Assembly: GCF_014203275.1 (NCBI RefSeq)
Contig: NZ_JACHIP010000003.1
Location: 682,001 to 746,000 of the forward strand
DNA length: 64,000 nt
Reading direction: 5' to 3'
From: Granulicella aggregans
Lineage (GTDB): Bacteria > Acidobacteriota > Terriglobia > Terriglobales > Acidobacteriaceae
Below, in pieces: positions 25,755-33,841 of this stretch (position 1 is the first letter of the stretch; the number at the start of each line of letters is the position of its first letter). A model generated the notes under the pieces. The model searched no databases. It was not told the DNA's origin and saw nothing but the letters and a program-made list of their open reading frames with translations. A program made the translations under genes and the position numbers.

Positions 25755-27175
25755 AGTGGGACAGTTTCATCGTTCCACGCTTTCCATCAGGCCGTCATTT
25801 CCACCGCAGCCGGCGGCGCGTTTTTTGCTTTGTAATTCACCCCGTAAAGTTGACGCGGGTTCTTCTTGTAGCCGCCCTTCTCGCTGTTGGTTTGTATCCT
25901 TGGAACAAGCGTTGCATCCTGTCTCGCCTTGATGATGGATAGGGCATGGCTCAGTCGTTTGCGCTCGACGATGGCTGCTGGGTTGACGCGCTGGTCCTTG
26001 TCGAAGACGCGGTAGGGAAGTACGTGCCCGTGCGAGCGCACCTCCAGCCGGCCATCGGGGAATGTGTAGATTTCGACGTATTTGCCGCCCAACTCTTCGC
26101 TGATCTCATTACGTTCCAGGATGAGCTGCTTACGGTCGTAGCTCAAGGTGAGTTGCTCACTGACATGGCGTTGCTCGCGTTGGCTCAGCACGTCGTTGAG
26201 TCTGCCGGGGGTGTTTAGTCTGCGATGAAGATCGGCTGCCGCTGCAGGCTTGAGTGCGAACCGCTTGTTGAAGCGTTCCACGAAGCCGGGCAGGAAGGCG
26301 TTGCCAGTCTCCAGATCACATACGTTCTCCAGACGTAACTCCTTGACCAGCCGATCCTGCAGGGTACGGTTGGCTCGTTCGACGCGCCCCTTGGCCTGGC
26401 TCGAGTTAGCGCAGATCATCTCGATGTTAAGCTCGGCCAGCGCACGGCCGAACTGAGTCATTCCGCAGCCGTTCTTCGTGTCCGGTCTGTTCACTCGGAA
26501 GACGGAGTGCTTGTCCGAGTAGAAGGCCACCGGACAACCATGCGTTTCCAGATAGCTGCGAAGAACCTCGAAGTAACTCGACGTGCTCTCACTGAGGACG
26601 AAGCGCAACTGCATCAAGCTGCTTGTGGCATCGTCGATGAAGACCAGCAACGTGCAGGGCTCGCCACGGTCTTCGAACCATCGATGTTCGCTGCCGTCGA
26701 TCTGGATCAGCTCGCCGTAACTCTCGCGACGGAGCCTTGGCTGATGGAAGCTCCTGCGCTGCTTGCGTGACAACCACAGACCGGCCTCGACCATCCACTT
26801 GCGCAAGGTCTCGCGTGAGACCTCGACACCGTGACGCTCCAGCAGGACCTCCGCTGCAAGTGTCGGCCCGAAGTCACGGTAACTCTGCTGTACGAGTTCG
26901 AGAACCAGCTCACGTGTGCCTGCGCTTAACTTGTTGCTCGCCGGGCGGCCGCGGCTCTTATGGATCAGGGCTCCGCCGCCGCCATCACGGTATCTAGCTA
27001 CCAGCCGTTGTGCCTGCCTCAAGCTCACATCCAGCACGCCCGCCGCCGACTCCGTCGTGCGCCGACCCGCCAGCACCTCGGTCAAGACCTCAACCCGTCG
27101 TAACTCCTGCTTGCTCATCTGTAGCCACCCCATCTGCCGCCTCCAACCCTCAGCTCAGGATGGGGCAGCGACACT
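25755..27175 (-). mobile_element. ISNCY-type insertion sequence (ends tentative)
   Basis: A single intact transposase gene with candidate imperfect terminal inverted repeats: AGTGGGACAGTTTCATC at 25755-25771 and, read inward from the right end, AGTGTCGCTGCCCCATC (27175-27159), agreeing at 10 of 17 positions with both outer four and inner four bases identical. The length of about 1.4 kb suits the family. No flanking target duplication could be made out, so exact ends are provisional. Confidence 0.6.
25787..27133 (-). CDS. ISNCY-family transposase
   Basis: A 448-residue DDE transposase. The N-terminal helix-turn-helix covers about 8-60 (LAGRRTTESAAGVLDVSLRQ), a second HTH lies around 70-125, and the rve-type catalytic core carries Asp146 (IQIDGSEH), Asp207 (FYSDKHSVF) and Glu252 (AKGRVERANRTLQD). 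The C-terminal region ends with a basic segment around GYKKNPRQLYG. The gene is uninterrupted and has GGAGGCGGCAG before the ATG, so it may be functional. The element lies just upstream of tRNA-Ser. Confidence 0.88.
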   Translation of the reverse strand: MGWLQMSKQELRRVEVLTEVLAGRRTTESAAGVLDVSLRQAQRLVARYRDGGGGALIHKSRGRPASNKLSAGTRELVLELVQQSYRDFGPTLAAEVLLERHGVEVSRETLRKWMVEAGLWLSRKQRRSFHQPRLRRESYGELIQIDGSEHRWFEDRGEPCTLLVFIDDATSSLMQLRFVLSESTSSYFEVLRSYLETHGCPVAFYSDKHSVFRVNRPDTKNGCGMTQFGRALAELNIEMICANSSQAKGRVERANRTLQDRLVKELRLENVCDLETGNAFLPGFVERFNKRFALKPAAAADLHRRLNTPGRLNDVLSQREQRHVSEQLTLSYDRKQLILERNEISEELGGKYVEIYTFPDGRLEVRSHGHVLPYRVFDKDQRVNPAAIVERKRLSHALSIIKARQDATLVPRIQTNSEKGGYKKNPRQLYGVNYKAKNAPPAAVEMTA

Positions 27176-27308
27176 TTGGCTTTGCAGAGCTATGACATTA
27201 TTGCTTTGCGCTTACAGATTCAGGTATACATAATATGTGTTATCGGACGTAACCGATCCACCTGATGGAGAGGTGTTCTTTGAGGTTTGGCTTGGTAGGA
27301 GTTATTTA

Positions 27309-27396
27309 TGGCGGAGAGACAGGGATTCGAACCCTGGATACCTTGCGGTATACACGCTTTCCAAGCGTGCGCCTTCAGCCACTCGGCCATCTCTCC
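27309..27396 (-). tRNA. tRNA-Ser (anticodon GGA)
   Basis: Read on the minus strand, the 7-bp acceptor stem GGAGAGA/TCTCTCC, a D arm with GGCCGAGTGGCTGAAGGC, anticodon stem CACGC/GCGTG with loop TTGGAAA (anticodon GGA), a long class II variable arm (TATACC...GGTAT) and T arm CAGGGTTCGAATCCCTG are all present. Discriminator G is followed by an encoded CCA. It decodes UCC and UCU. Confidence 0.97.
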
Positions 27397-27477
27397 GCAA
27401 ATTGCGAGCCAGACTCACTTTACCACATGGCGGCTATCGGCCGACCCGATCCAAAGTGGGCTTGCAATTCCCTGAAT

Positions 27478-27831
27478 CTACACTAACGCTGTCTGCTCAT
27501 CAGGATAGAGCGACGCGTACTTGTTGATGCCCACCATCGTGAAGACCTTCTGGAAGTGGGCGCTCAGGCCGAAGATGCCGACCTTTCGCGTTCCGGACTT
27601 GCTTGCCTCCAGCAGTAGCTGAATGATGATCGCAATGCCCGAGGAGTTGATGTAATCGACAGCAGTAAAGTCCAGCAACACATTAGTCGTCGCCGCGCTC
27701 AGGCCGTGATACGCCTCGAGGATGGCTTCCTTTGAAGCTGACGAGATATCGCCGGAAAATGCGAGGACAGCAATGGATGTTCCTGCAGCGGAGGTAGCGG
27801 TGCGCTGGGTGACTTTTGTAGTCGCCTGCAT
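27478..27831 (-). CDS. STAS-domain anti-sigma factor antagonist
   Basis: A 117-residue SpoIIAA/RsbV-like protein. The phosphorylatable serine lies in DYINSSGIAIIIQL, with the flanking LLDFTAV strand and GIFGLSAHFQKVF typical of STAS. In partner switching the unphosphorylated form binds the RsbW-type kinase and frees its sigma factor or other target. It starts one base after the stop of the kinase gene, making a phosphatase-kinase-antagonist operon. Confidence 0.9.
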   Translation of the reverse strand: MQATTKVTQRTATSAAGTSIAVLAFSGDISSASKEAILEAYHGLSAATTNVLLDFTAVDYINSSGIAIIIQLLLEASKSGTRKVGIFGLSAHFQKVFTMVGINKYASLYPDEQTALV

Positions 27832-28293
27832 TTATTGACTCTCCTTGCCTTGATGGGCGTCGTGATGGGCGTCGAGACGGATAACGAGACGGACGAAGCT
27901 CTTGCCGGGAGGCCCCTGGTGCCACTCCGCTTCGTCGACTAATGCTTGGATAAGAAACATGCCCATGCCGCGCGGATCTTCTTCACCGTGCATCTTGCGG
28001 TCGATGTCGGGCGAGGCTGGGGCCTTCGCGATTCCCGCGCCGTCGTCGATGACCTTTACTTCCAACTCATCGTCGGTCGTCGATAAGACGACTCCAACGT
28101 TGAGCGTGCTGTCGAGCTGATTGCCATGCTCGATGGCGTTGATGCACGCCTCGGCCACGGCAGTCTTCAAATCTTCGATCCGGTCGTTAGAAAATCCCAT
28201 CAGCGCTGCCATGCTGGAGGCAGTGCTCATCGCGACCTTTTCAAAGCCGAGCTCGGAAGGGATACGGACTTCGACGGAACTTCCGCTTTTCAT
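27832..28293 (-). CDS. RsbW/SpoIIAB-type serine kinase (anti-sigma factor)
   Basis: A 153-residue HATPase_c (GHKL) protein with the N-box AVAEACINAIEHGNQ, G1 box DDGAGI and G2-like GMGMFLI, the set found in anti-sigma serine kinases. It is expected to phosphorylate the adjacent STAS protein. Its ATG overlaps the TGA of the upstream phosphatase gene (ATGA). No sigma-factor gene is adjacent, so its final target is elsewhere. Confidence 0.9.
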   Translation of the reverse strand: MKSGSSVEVRIPSELGFEKVAMSTASSMAALMGFSNDRIEDLKTAVAEACINAIEHGNQLDSTLNVGVVLSTTDDELEVKVIDDGAGIAKAPASPDIDRKMHGEEDPRGMGMFLIQALVDEAEWHQGPPGKSFVRLVIRLDAHHDAHQGKESQ

Positions 28294-29471
28294 GAGGCAG
28301 CATGCTCCTGCGAAGAGGAATCGAGATGATAGATGGCGAGAGCGGTCATGTCGTCGGTTTGCGGCGCGCCGTCTGAAAATGTAGCCAGCGTCTCCCAGAG
28401 TGTATCGAGAATGTCCTTCGCCTGCGAAGAAGAGTGGTCCCGGAAAGCGTCCATCAAGCGGTCTGTACCGAACTCGTCATCCCCCTGGAAGACCTCCGTA
28501 AGGCCATCCGTATAGAGCAGAATCCGTGCACCGGGTGGGAATGAAAACGTCTCCGCAGAGTAGACCATGCCCGGCAGCATACCGAGAGGCGTGCCCGAAG
28601 CATCCAGCGTTTGCAGCGTGCCGTCCGCCAGGACGAGTGCGCCGGGATTGTGGCCCGCGTTCACGACCTCCACCTCGCCGTTCTTCGAATCCAGGCGCAC
28701 GAAGATCGCGGTGACATATCGCCGTTGCGCCTCGGTTCCCTCATCCCAATGCTGTTGACCGATGCGGCTTACGAGCTCCTTCAGCGGCATAGGCTGGCTC
28801 GCAAGCGAGCGAAACGCAGCCCGGAAGCTGGTGGCGACGATCGCCGATGCGAGTCCCTTGCCCGCGACGTCGGCTACCAGCATAAGTTCGCTGCCGTCCG
28901 GAAGCGTAAGCGTGTCCATGTAGTCGCCGCCTACCTCATAGCAGGTGCTCGACTGCCCGGCAATCGAGTAGCGCTCGATCTCGGGCATACTCCGTGGCAG
29001 AAGCGAACGCTGGATAGCACGAGCCGCATCGAGATCCTGCTGCACCCGCGCCCATTGCAGGTCGCGCTCATGCAGCGTGGCGTTCTCCAGGGCGACCGCA
29101 GCCTGCAGCACCAGGCCTTCGACGAAATCCTGCTCGTACAGTGAGAACGATCCATCGGAAGGTGTCGCCAGCACAAGCTCCGCGAGGACCTGATTCTCCT
29201 TTGAAAGAAGTGGAAACCGCCGGCAACCCTCGTAAGGCTCCGCGGGCATATGTCCCCACATCTTCGACATCACCCTGGATGAGGTCGAGAGAAAGAGCGC
29301 GCCTTCCATCTCGAGTTCGCGCACAAGGATCTGTGCCGTCCGGTCCATCACTTCATCAGGAAGAATGGTCGAGTGAATCTGCCGCGTGGCTTCCAGCAGC
29401 GCCTGGAGACGCGCCACCTGCTGCTCAAGAGGCAATGTATCTTGTGACAAATAAGGAGGCGGTAGATCCAT
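28290..29471 (-). CDS. RsbU/SpoIIE-type PP2C phosphatase with GAF-like sensor domain
   Basis: Dephosphorylates STAS antagonists. Residues about 20-150 form a GAF-like domain ending VLQAAVALENATLHERDLQ, followed by a coiled linker (QQDLDAARAIQRSLLP) and the PP2C_SIG core with metal-ligand motifs EVGGDYMD, VADVAGKGLASA, NAGHNPGAL, LLYTDGLTE and TDDMTALAI. The ATG at 29471 has AGGA upstream; a GTG at 29495 would add eight residues. It is about 170 bases downstream of the histidine kinase and coupled by overlap to the kinase gene. Confidence 0.9.
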   Translation of the reverse strand: MDLPPPYLSQDTLPLEQQVARLQALLEATRQIHSTILPDEVMDRTAQILVRELEMEGALFLSTSSRVMSKMWGHMPAEPYEGCRRFPLLSKENQVLAELVLATPSDGSFSLYEQDFVEGLVLQAAVALENATLHERDLQWARVQQDLDAARAIQRSLLPRSMPEIERYSIAGQSSTCYEVGGDYMDTLTLPDGSELMLVADVAGKGLASAIVATSFRAAFRSLASQPMPLKELVSRIGQQHWDEGTEAQRRYVTAIFVRLDSKNGEVEVVNAGHNPGALVLADGTLQTLDASGTPLGMLPGMVYSAETFSFPPGARILLYTDGLTEVFQGDDEFGTDRLMDAFRDHSSSQAKDILDTLWETLATFSDGAPQTDDMTALAIYHLDSSSQEHAAS

Positions 29472-29639
29472 AAGATTAAAGGGTCCTGACGACACGCCGA
29501 ATCGTTGATCCGGCCCTTGCGAGTGAATCCTGGTGGAACATGGGGAAGAGCCTCATAGTATCCAATTGAGCGTCGCAGGGGCAAGACGAATCTGCCCAGA
29601 CCGCCATACGGGCCGCCTGCGATGCTAACTTGCCCGCGA

Positions 29640-31247
29640 TTACGCGACTCGCTCCACGGCGAGTGAGCCGGCGGCCTCTCCTTCTGCCACACTGGGCAGG
29701 TAGATCGTGAAGGTCGAGCCTTTACCGAGCTTGGTCTCAAACTCGATCCATCCCCCCATCATGCGGGTCAATCGTTGGCTGATCGCGAGACCAAGGCCTG
29801 TACCTCCGTGCCTACGCGTCGCGGAGGAGTCAACCTGCGAAAACGCCTGGAAGAGCTTCGCCTTATCGTCCTCGGCGATGCCAATCCCTGTGTCACTAAC
29901 CTCCCAGCAACTCCATATCGCTCCGTCTCTCACACGTTCCTCGACCCGCAGCCGAACGATGCCACCCTCCGTAAACTTGCAAGCATTGCTGAGGAGGTTG
30001 AGCAAGCATTGGCGGAACTTCGTCACGTCCACGTAGATGGTGGCATTCGCATCCTCCGTGGATGCGAGAAAGACGTTCTTGTTCTTGCGGGCGATAGGGT
30101 CAATCGTCGCTACGATATCGTTCACCAGCGTCCCAACCTGCGCGGGCTCGGAGAATAGTTCAACCCGCCCAGCTTCGATCTTCGATAGGTCAAGCACATC
30201 ATTGATCAGCATCAGGAGGTGTCGGCCAGCGGATTCGATCCGCTTCAGGTCGGCAACCTCCGACTGGTTCCCTGCCGCTTCCGCATCCTCTTCCAGCATC
30301 TCGCTGTAGCCAAGGATTGCGTTGAGCGGTGTCCGAAGCTCATGGCTCATATTCGCCAGAAAGGCACTCTTGGCACGATTCGACTCTTCGGCGACCAACT
30401 TGGCGTTCAACAGGTCCTGCTGAATCACCTCTCTCTCCGCGATCTCATTTTGAAGTTCTCTCGTGCGGTCGGCCACCCTTACCTCCAGATCGTCCTGGGC
30501 ACGCTTCAACTCCAGATCGCGTTGGCTTACCTGCTCCATCATGGAGTTGAACTGATCGATCAGCACCCCCGTTTCGTCTTCCGATCTCGAAGCTGCGCGA
30601 ATCGAGTAGTTCCCTCCCTTCGAAACTCGTTTTGCAACTTGGGTCAGGTGAATAATCGGGTCTGATATCAGACGCTGCAGACGCAACGACATCAGCATCG
30701 CCAGCAGAGTAGATGTAAGCAGCACGAGCGCACCGATGATCCCGAACCTTCGCAGGCGCGAATACATCTCCACTAGGCTCACACGCAGAAGCAGACTTCC
30801 ACTGACTTCGTTGTCCGTCACAATCGGGTGAAGGACAGTGAAGTTACGAAAATTGAAGCGGAGCGGCACGACGATCTGATGCTGAGTACAGGCGCGATCA
30901 GCAGATGTTCTTATGTAGCTTGCAAACAGGTTCCCATGCCTGTCATAGAGACACGCGGACTCCATCCGCGAATCCGCTCGGAGCACCGCCAGCGACTCCG
31001 CCGCCGCCTTCTGATCGGCGAAGGTCAACGCAGGGGTGCTCGATTCCCCCAGCATCTGTGCCATTGTCGAGACCTCCTGCACCAGCGTCTGCCTGTACGC
31101 AAGTGTTAGATAGATCCAGAAGACAATGCAGGCGAGAGTCAACGCCACCACCGTGTTCGCCGTGAACAGCAGCATCAGCTTCCTTTTGATCGAGCCCGAC
31201 CACAAGCTGCGCATCGAGAGTCTTTCTTCGCCCCATAAGAAGTTCAT
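29640..31247 (-). CDS. Membrane sensor histidine kinase (CHASE8-HAMP-HisKA-HATPase)
   Basis: A 535-residue kinase. Two membrane helices (about 25-48 and 170-190) bracket a periplasmic domain of CHASE8 type (STMAQMLGESSTPALTFAD). A HAMP domain follows, then a coiled coil, the phosphoacceptor H-box ANMSHELRTPLNAILGYSEML, N-box LLNLLSNACKFTEGG, G1 DTGIGI and G2 GGTGLGLAISQRL. Its ATG overlaps the TGA of the YfiR-like gene, indicating one signalling unit with it. No receiver is fused; the likely partners are the receiver and receiver-EAL proteins at the top of the operon. Confidence 0.92.
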   Translation of the reverse strand: MNFLWGEERLSMRSLWSGSIKRKLMLLFTANTVVALTLACIVFWIYLTLAYRQTLVQEVSTMAQMLGESSTPALTFADQKAAAESLAVLRADSRMESACLYDRHGNLFASYIRTSADRACTQHQIVVPLRFNFRNFTVLHPIVTDNEVSGSLLLRVSLVEMYSRLRRFGIIGALVLLTSTLLAMLMSLRLQRLISDPIIHLTQVAKRVSKGGNYSIRAASRSEDETGVLIDQFNSMMEQVSQRDLELKRAQDDLEVRVADRTRELQNEIAEREVIQQDLLNAKLVAEESNRAKSAFLANMSHELRTPLNAILGYSEMLEEDAEAAGNQSEVADLKRIESAGRHLLMLINDVLDLSKIEAGRVELFSEPAQVGTLVNDIVATIDPIARKNKNVFLASTEDANATIYVDVTKFRQCLLNLLSNACKFTEGGIVRLRVEERVRDGAIWSCWEVSDTGIGIAEDDKAKLFQAFSQVDSSATRRHGGTGLGLAISQRLTRMMGGWIEFETKLGKGSTFTIYLPSVAEGEAAGSLAVERVA

Positions 31248-31819
31248 CGCGACACCGTCGCAATCTTCAGGAGTTTGGAGCTCAGTGTTAAACCGCTCTG
31301 CTGGGCGGCCTTGAGATCAACAACGATCTGAACCCGGCTATCCACCATGGGGAGAGAGATTACGATGCCCCCCGTCGTGGGATTATCGCTAATGGTAAGT
31401 ACCGCGCACTTGGCGATGTCAGCTGGTGCCTCGAAGATTTTCTTCCGATCTAGCTTCGGGGCGTAGAGGACGTGGCAACTAGCCGCAGCGGACGCGGAAG
31501 AGATTCGCCGCACAGTCACCTTGCGGTCTTGTCCCGAGCTCTCGCGAGATTGACGGTCGCGGACTAGAGCCTCGGTGTCGTCGCCCACAGCATCACTCGC
31601 GAGAAAGCAGAGAACGAAAGGTGCGGACGGCTCGTTGAACTTCCAGGGAGGCCACTCGACGTACCGGGTGAGGTTGAAGATCATGGCGGCTCGAATTTGC
31701 GCCTCATCCACCACTGGCGCAGCCTGCCCCAAGGACGGAGTATCCGTCGCAGCGTTGAAAGACATGACGAGCAAGAGAAGGCGCAACACTCTCCACCCAG
31801 GTTTGATCGGAGTGGTCAC
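31244..31819 (-). CDS. YfiR/DUF4154-family periplasmic protein
   Basis: A 191-residue exported protein with a signal peptide (RLLLLVMSFNAATDTPSLGQA). The family core is visible as IRAAMIFNLTRYVEWPP near the start, FVLCFLASD, GQDRKVTVRRIS, CHVLYAP and the closing ISLPMVDSRVQIVVDLKAAQQSGLTLSSKLL. YfiR controls a diguanylate cyclase across the periplasm in Pseudomonas; here it probably modulates the adjacent CHASE8 kinase. Start is a GTG with GGAG upstream inside the end of the TonB receptor gene. Confidence 0.87.
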   Translation of the reverse strand: MTTPIKPGWRVLRLLLLVMSFNAATDTPSLGQAAPVVDEAQIRAAMIFNLTRYVEWPPWKFNEPSAPFVLCFLASDAVGDDTEALVRDRQSRESSGQDRKVTVRRISSASAAASCHVLYAPKLDRKKIFEAPADIAKCAVLTISDNPTTGGIVISLPMVDSRVQIVVDLKAAQQSGLTLSSKLLKIATVSR

Positions 31820-31822
31820 GTC

Positions 31823-33841
31823 TCAGAAGCTCCATAAGAGTTTTACGAAGGCACTGCGCGGAATCTGCGAACCTACCGAGTAGCCGTCGTCCGCAGGGTT
31901 CAGCTCAACATGCCGGGATTCCTGCAAATTTTCGCCTCCCGCAGTGATCTGGAGATTCTCCTTCAGGCTGAACGAGAGGTGAGCGTCCGCTCGCAGATAC
32001 GCACCTACATGGGAGTTAGGATCGACCGGATCGTCAGGCAATTGGGTTACTGTGTAGAGCGACGAATAGAAGGTCCACCGGCGAGCGAACTCCCACGTTC
32101 CTCGCAGGCTGAGAGTGTTCGTCGGGGTTGACCAGGAATCGCCAGTGGTCGAGGAACTGACATGGTCCAGCCAGCGACGTGCGTTGATCCACGAGTACGC
32201 CGCATCCATTCGAACTGAGCTAACCGGCCGAAATGAGACCGCTGCCTCCACCCCATCGCTGCGTGCTTCCAGCAGGTTGCCGTAGACGATCGGGATAACC
32301 ACCTCAGGTGTTGGACTTGCTACAAGATAAGGCTGAAGCTGCGATTGACTCCTGAGCCTCTTGTATTGGTTGTAGAACCCTGCAATGTCAACGGACAGAC
32401 TCTTGCCGAGTGCCTGCCTGTAACCAGCTTCATACGCGTGTACAACCTCTGACTTGAAATCGGCATTCCCTTCTGCCAGGATGTCCGTCAGGATGGGTCC
32501 GTCGTTTGGAATAGGTCGCAGATAGTGGAGGTCTCGTTCCTGGACCGAAGGTGTACGTACAGCCCGTGAAACCGCTGCCCAGACAGCATGCCGTTCATCG
32601 GGCGTCCAAATCCCCCGGAGACCCGGTTGAATCTCAACCCCAGTGTAAGAAGTGTTGAGCAGTTTGAATCCGCCCGTGACTTTCACTCTTCGAGGCACGA
32701 CAACTAGATCATCCTCAAAAAGGAAACTGTACAGAATGTCGCGGTAGTGCTCCCGGTTGAACGTAACGGGGTCACTCTCGATCCGGTCCGTAACCAGCCG
32801 ATACCCTACACCCAGAGTCGCCTCATTTTGCTTATACCGAGGCAGGTGTGCAAGCAAATCAAGATCGAGCGTGCGTTCGCGCCCATTGCCCGATAACTCA
32901 GCGTGATTCTCCTGGTTGTAATAAGTCTGCAGTCCCAGGTCCCATTGCGAAAAGGTATGGTCCCATCGGGCTAGGGCAAAGCCACCCTCGGTATTCACGT
33001 TGGATGAGGTCGGCTCATTGACTCCATCGACATGAACTCTCTCGTCACCATGACCTCGGTACAGATCTCCCTGAAAGGAGACCGAGTCTTGGGGATGCGC
33101 TTGCCAATCGGCGCGCGCTCCTACCCGCACGGAGCTACCAGCGTCCCCGGCGCCCTTGCCGGTCGCAGTGACCAGTTGATTGCGCTCCAGGAACTTTACA
33201 TACGATCGATACTTCAATTGCTTCCCGATTCCTCCGCCAAATCGCGCCGCCCCCTCTTCGTCCAGGCGACCTCCTTCGCCGATCAACAGCGCACCTTTGG
33301 TATCCCCAGCCTTTAGGGTGATGATGTTGATGATCCCATTCACCGCGTTGGCGCCCCACAGCGTTCCGCCGGGACCTCGGATCACCTCGATGCGATCAAT
33401 GTCCTCGAGCAGCAGGTCGTTCTGGTCCCAATAGACCCCGGAGTATATTTCGGAATAGATACCCCGGCCATCGATGAGGACCAGCATCTTGTCAGCAAAT
33501 CTTCCGTTGAATCCACGGCTGCTCACCGCCCACTCGTTGGCATAGAGCTGCGCAACCTGCATCCCAGGCACCATGCGCATCAACTCCGGCAGACTCCTGA
33601 TTCCGCTTCTGCGAATGTCGTCGTGAGTGATCACAAAGACCGCAGCCGGTGTCGCGAAGAGTTGCTGATCCTTGCGCGCGACTGAACTGACCTCAATCTT
33701 CGTTAGATCTTCCAGGCTTAGTTGGGACAGATCGGATGCCTGCTGCGCCCAGGCGGTCACCAGGCACGCAGAGACCACGCAGGCCGAGATTGCGAGTTGA
33801 AGAGCTGCACCAGCCACTTTTGCTCGGAATCTCCGTGACAT
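31823..33841 (-). CDS. TonB-dependent outer-membrane receptor (signalling-operon member)
   Basis: A 672-residue beta-barrel receptor with signal peptide (ISACVVSACLVTAWAQQ). The plug has LSQLSLEDLTKIEVSSVARK, ITHDDIRRSGIRSLPELMRMV, SSRGFNGRFADKMLVLIDGR, IEVIRGPGGTLWGANAVNG and IINIITL; the rest alternates beta strands to a terminal FVKLLWSF. The TonB box is not obvious. The ATG overlaps the preceding stop as TGATG, and the YfiR gene follows four bases after the stop, so this receptor probably acts with that pathway rather than with a transporter. Ligand unknown. Confidence 0.88.
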   Translation of the reverse strand: MSRRFRAKVAGAALQLAISACVVSACLVTAWAQQASDLSQLSLEDLTKIEVSSVARKDQQLFATPAAVFVITHDDIRRSGIRSLPELMRMVPGMQVAQLYANEWAVSSRGFNGRFADKMLVLIDGRGIYSEIYSGVYWDQNDLLLEDIDRIEVIRGPGGTLWGANAVNGIINIITLKAGDTKGALLIGEGGRLDEEGAARFGGGIGKQLKYRSYVKFLERNQLVTATGKGAGDAGSSVRVGARADWQAHPQDSVSFQGDLYRGHGDERVHVDGVNEPTSSNVNTEGGFALARWDHTFSQWDLGLQTYYNQENHAELSGNGRERTLDLDLLAHLPRYKQNEATLGVGYRLVTDRIESDPVTFNREHYRDILYSFLFEDDLVVVPRRVKVTGGFKLLNTSYTGVEIQPGLRGIWTPDERHAVWAAVSRAVRTPSVQERDLHYLRPIPNDGPILTDILAEGNADFKSEVVHAYEAGYRQALGKSLSVDIAGFYNQYKRLRSQSQLQPYLVASPTPEVVIPIVYGNLLEARSDGVEAAVSFRPVSSVRMDAAYSWINARRWLDHVSSSTTGDSWSTPTNTLSLRGTWEFARRWTFYSSLYTVTQLPDDPVDPNSHVGAYLRADAHLSFSLKENLQITAGGENLQESRHVELNPADDGYSVGSQIPRSAFVKLLWSF

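Noticed and set aside
25755..27175. Target-site duplication flanking the insertion sequence
   Set aside because: Bases immediately outside the proposed ends (GGAAG on the left, TTGGC on the right) do not match, so no duplication can be claimed.
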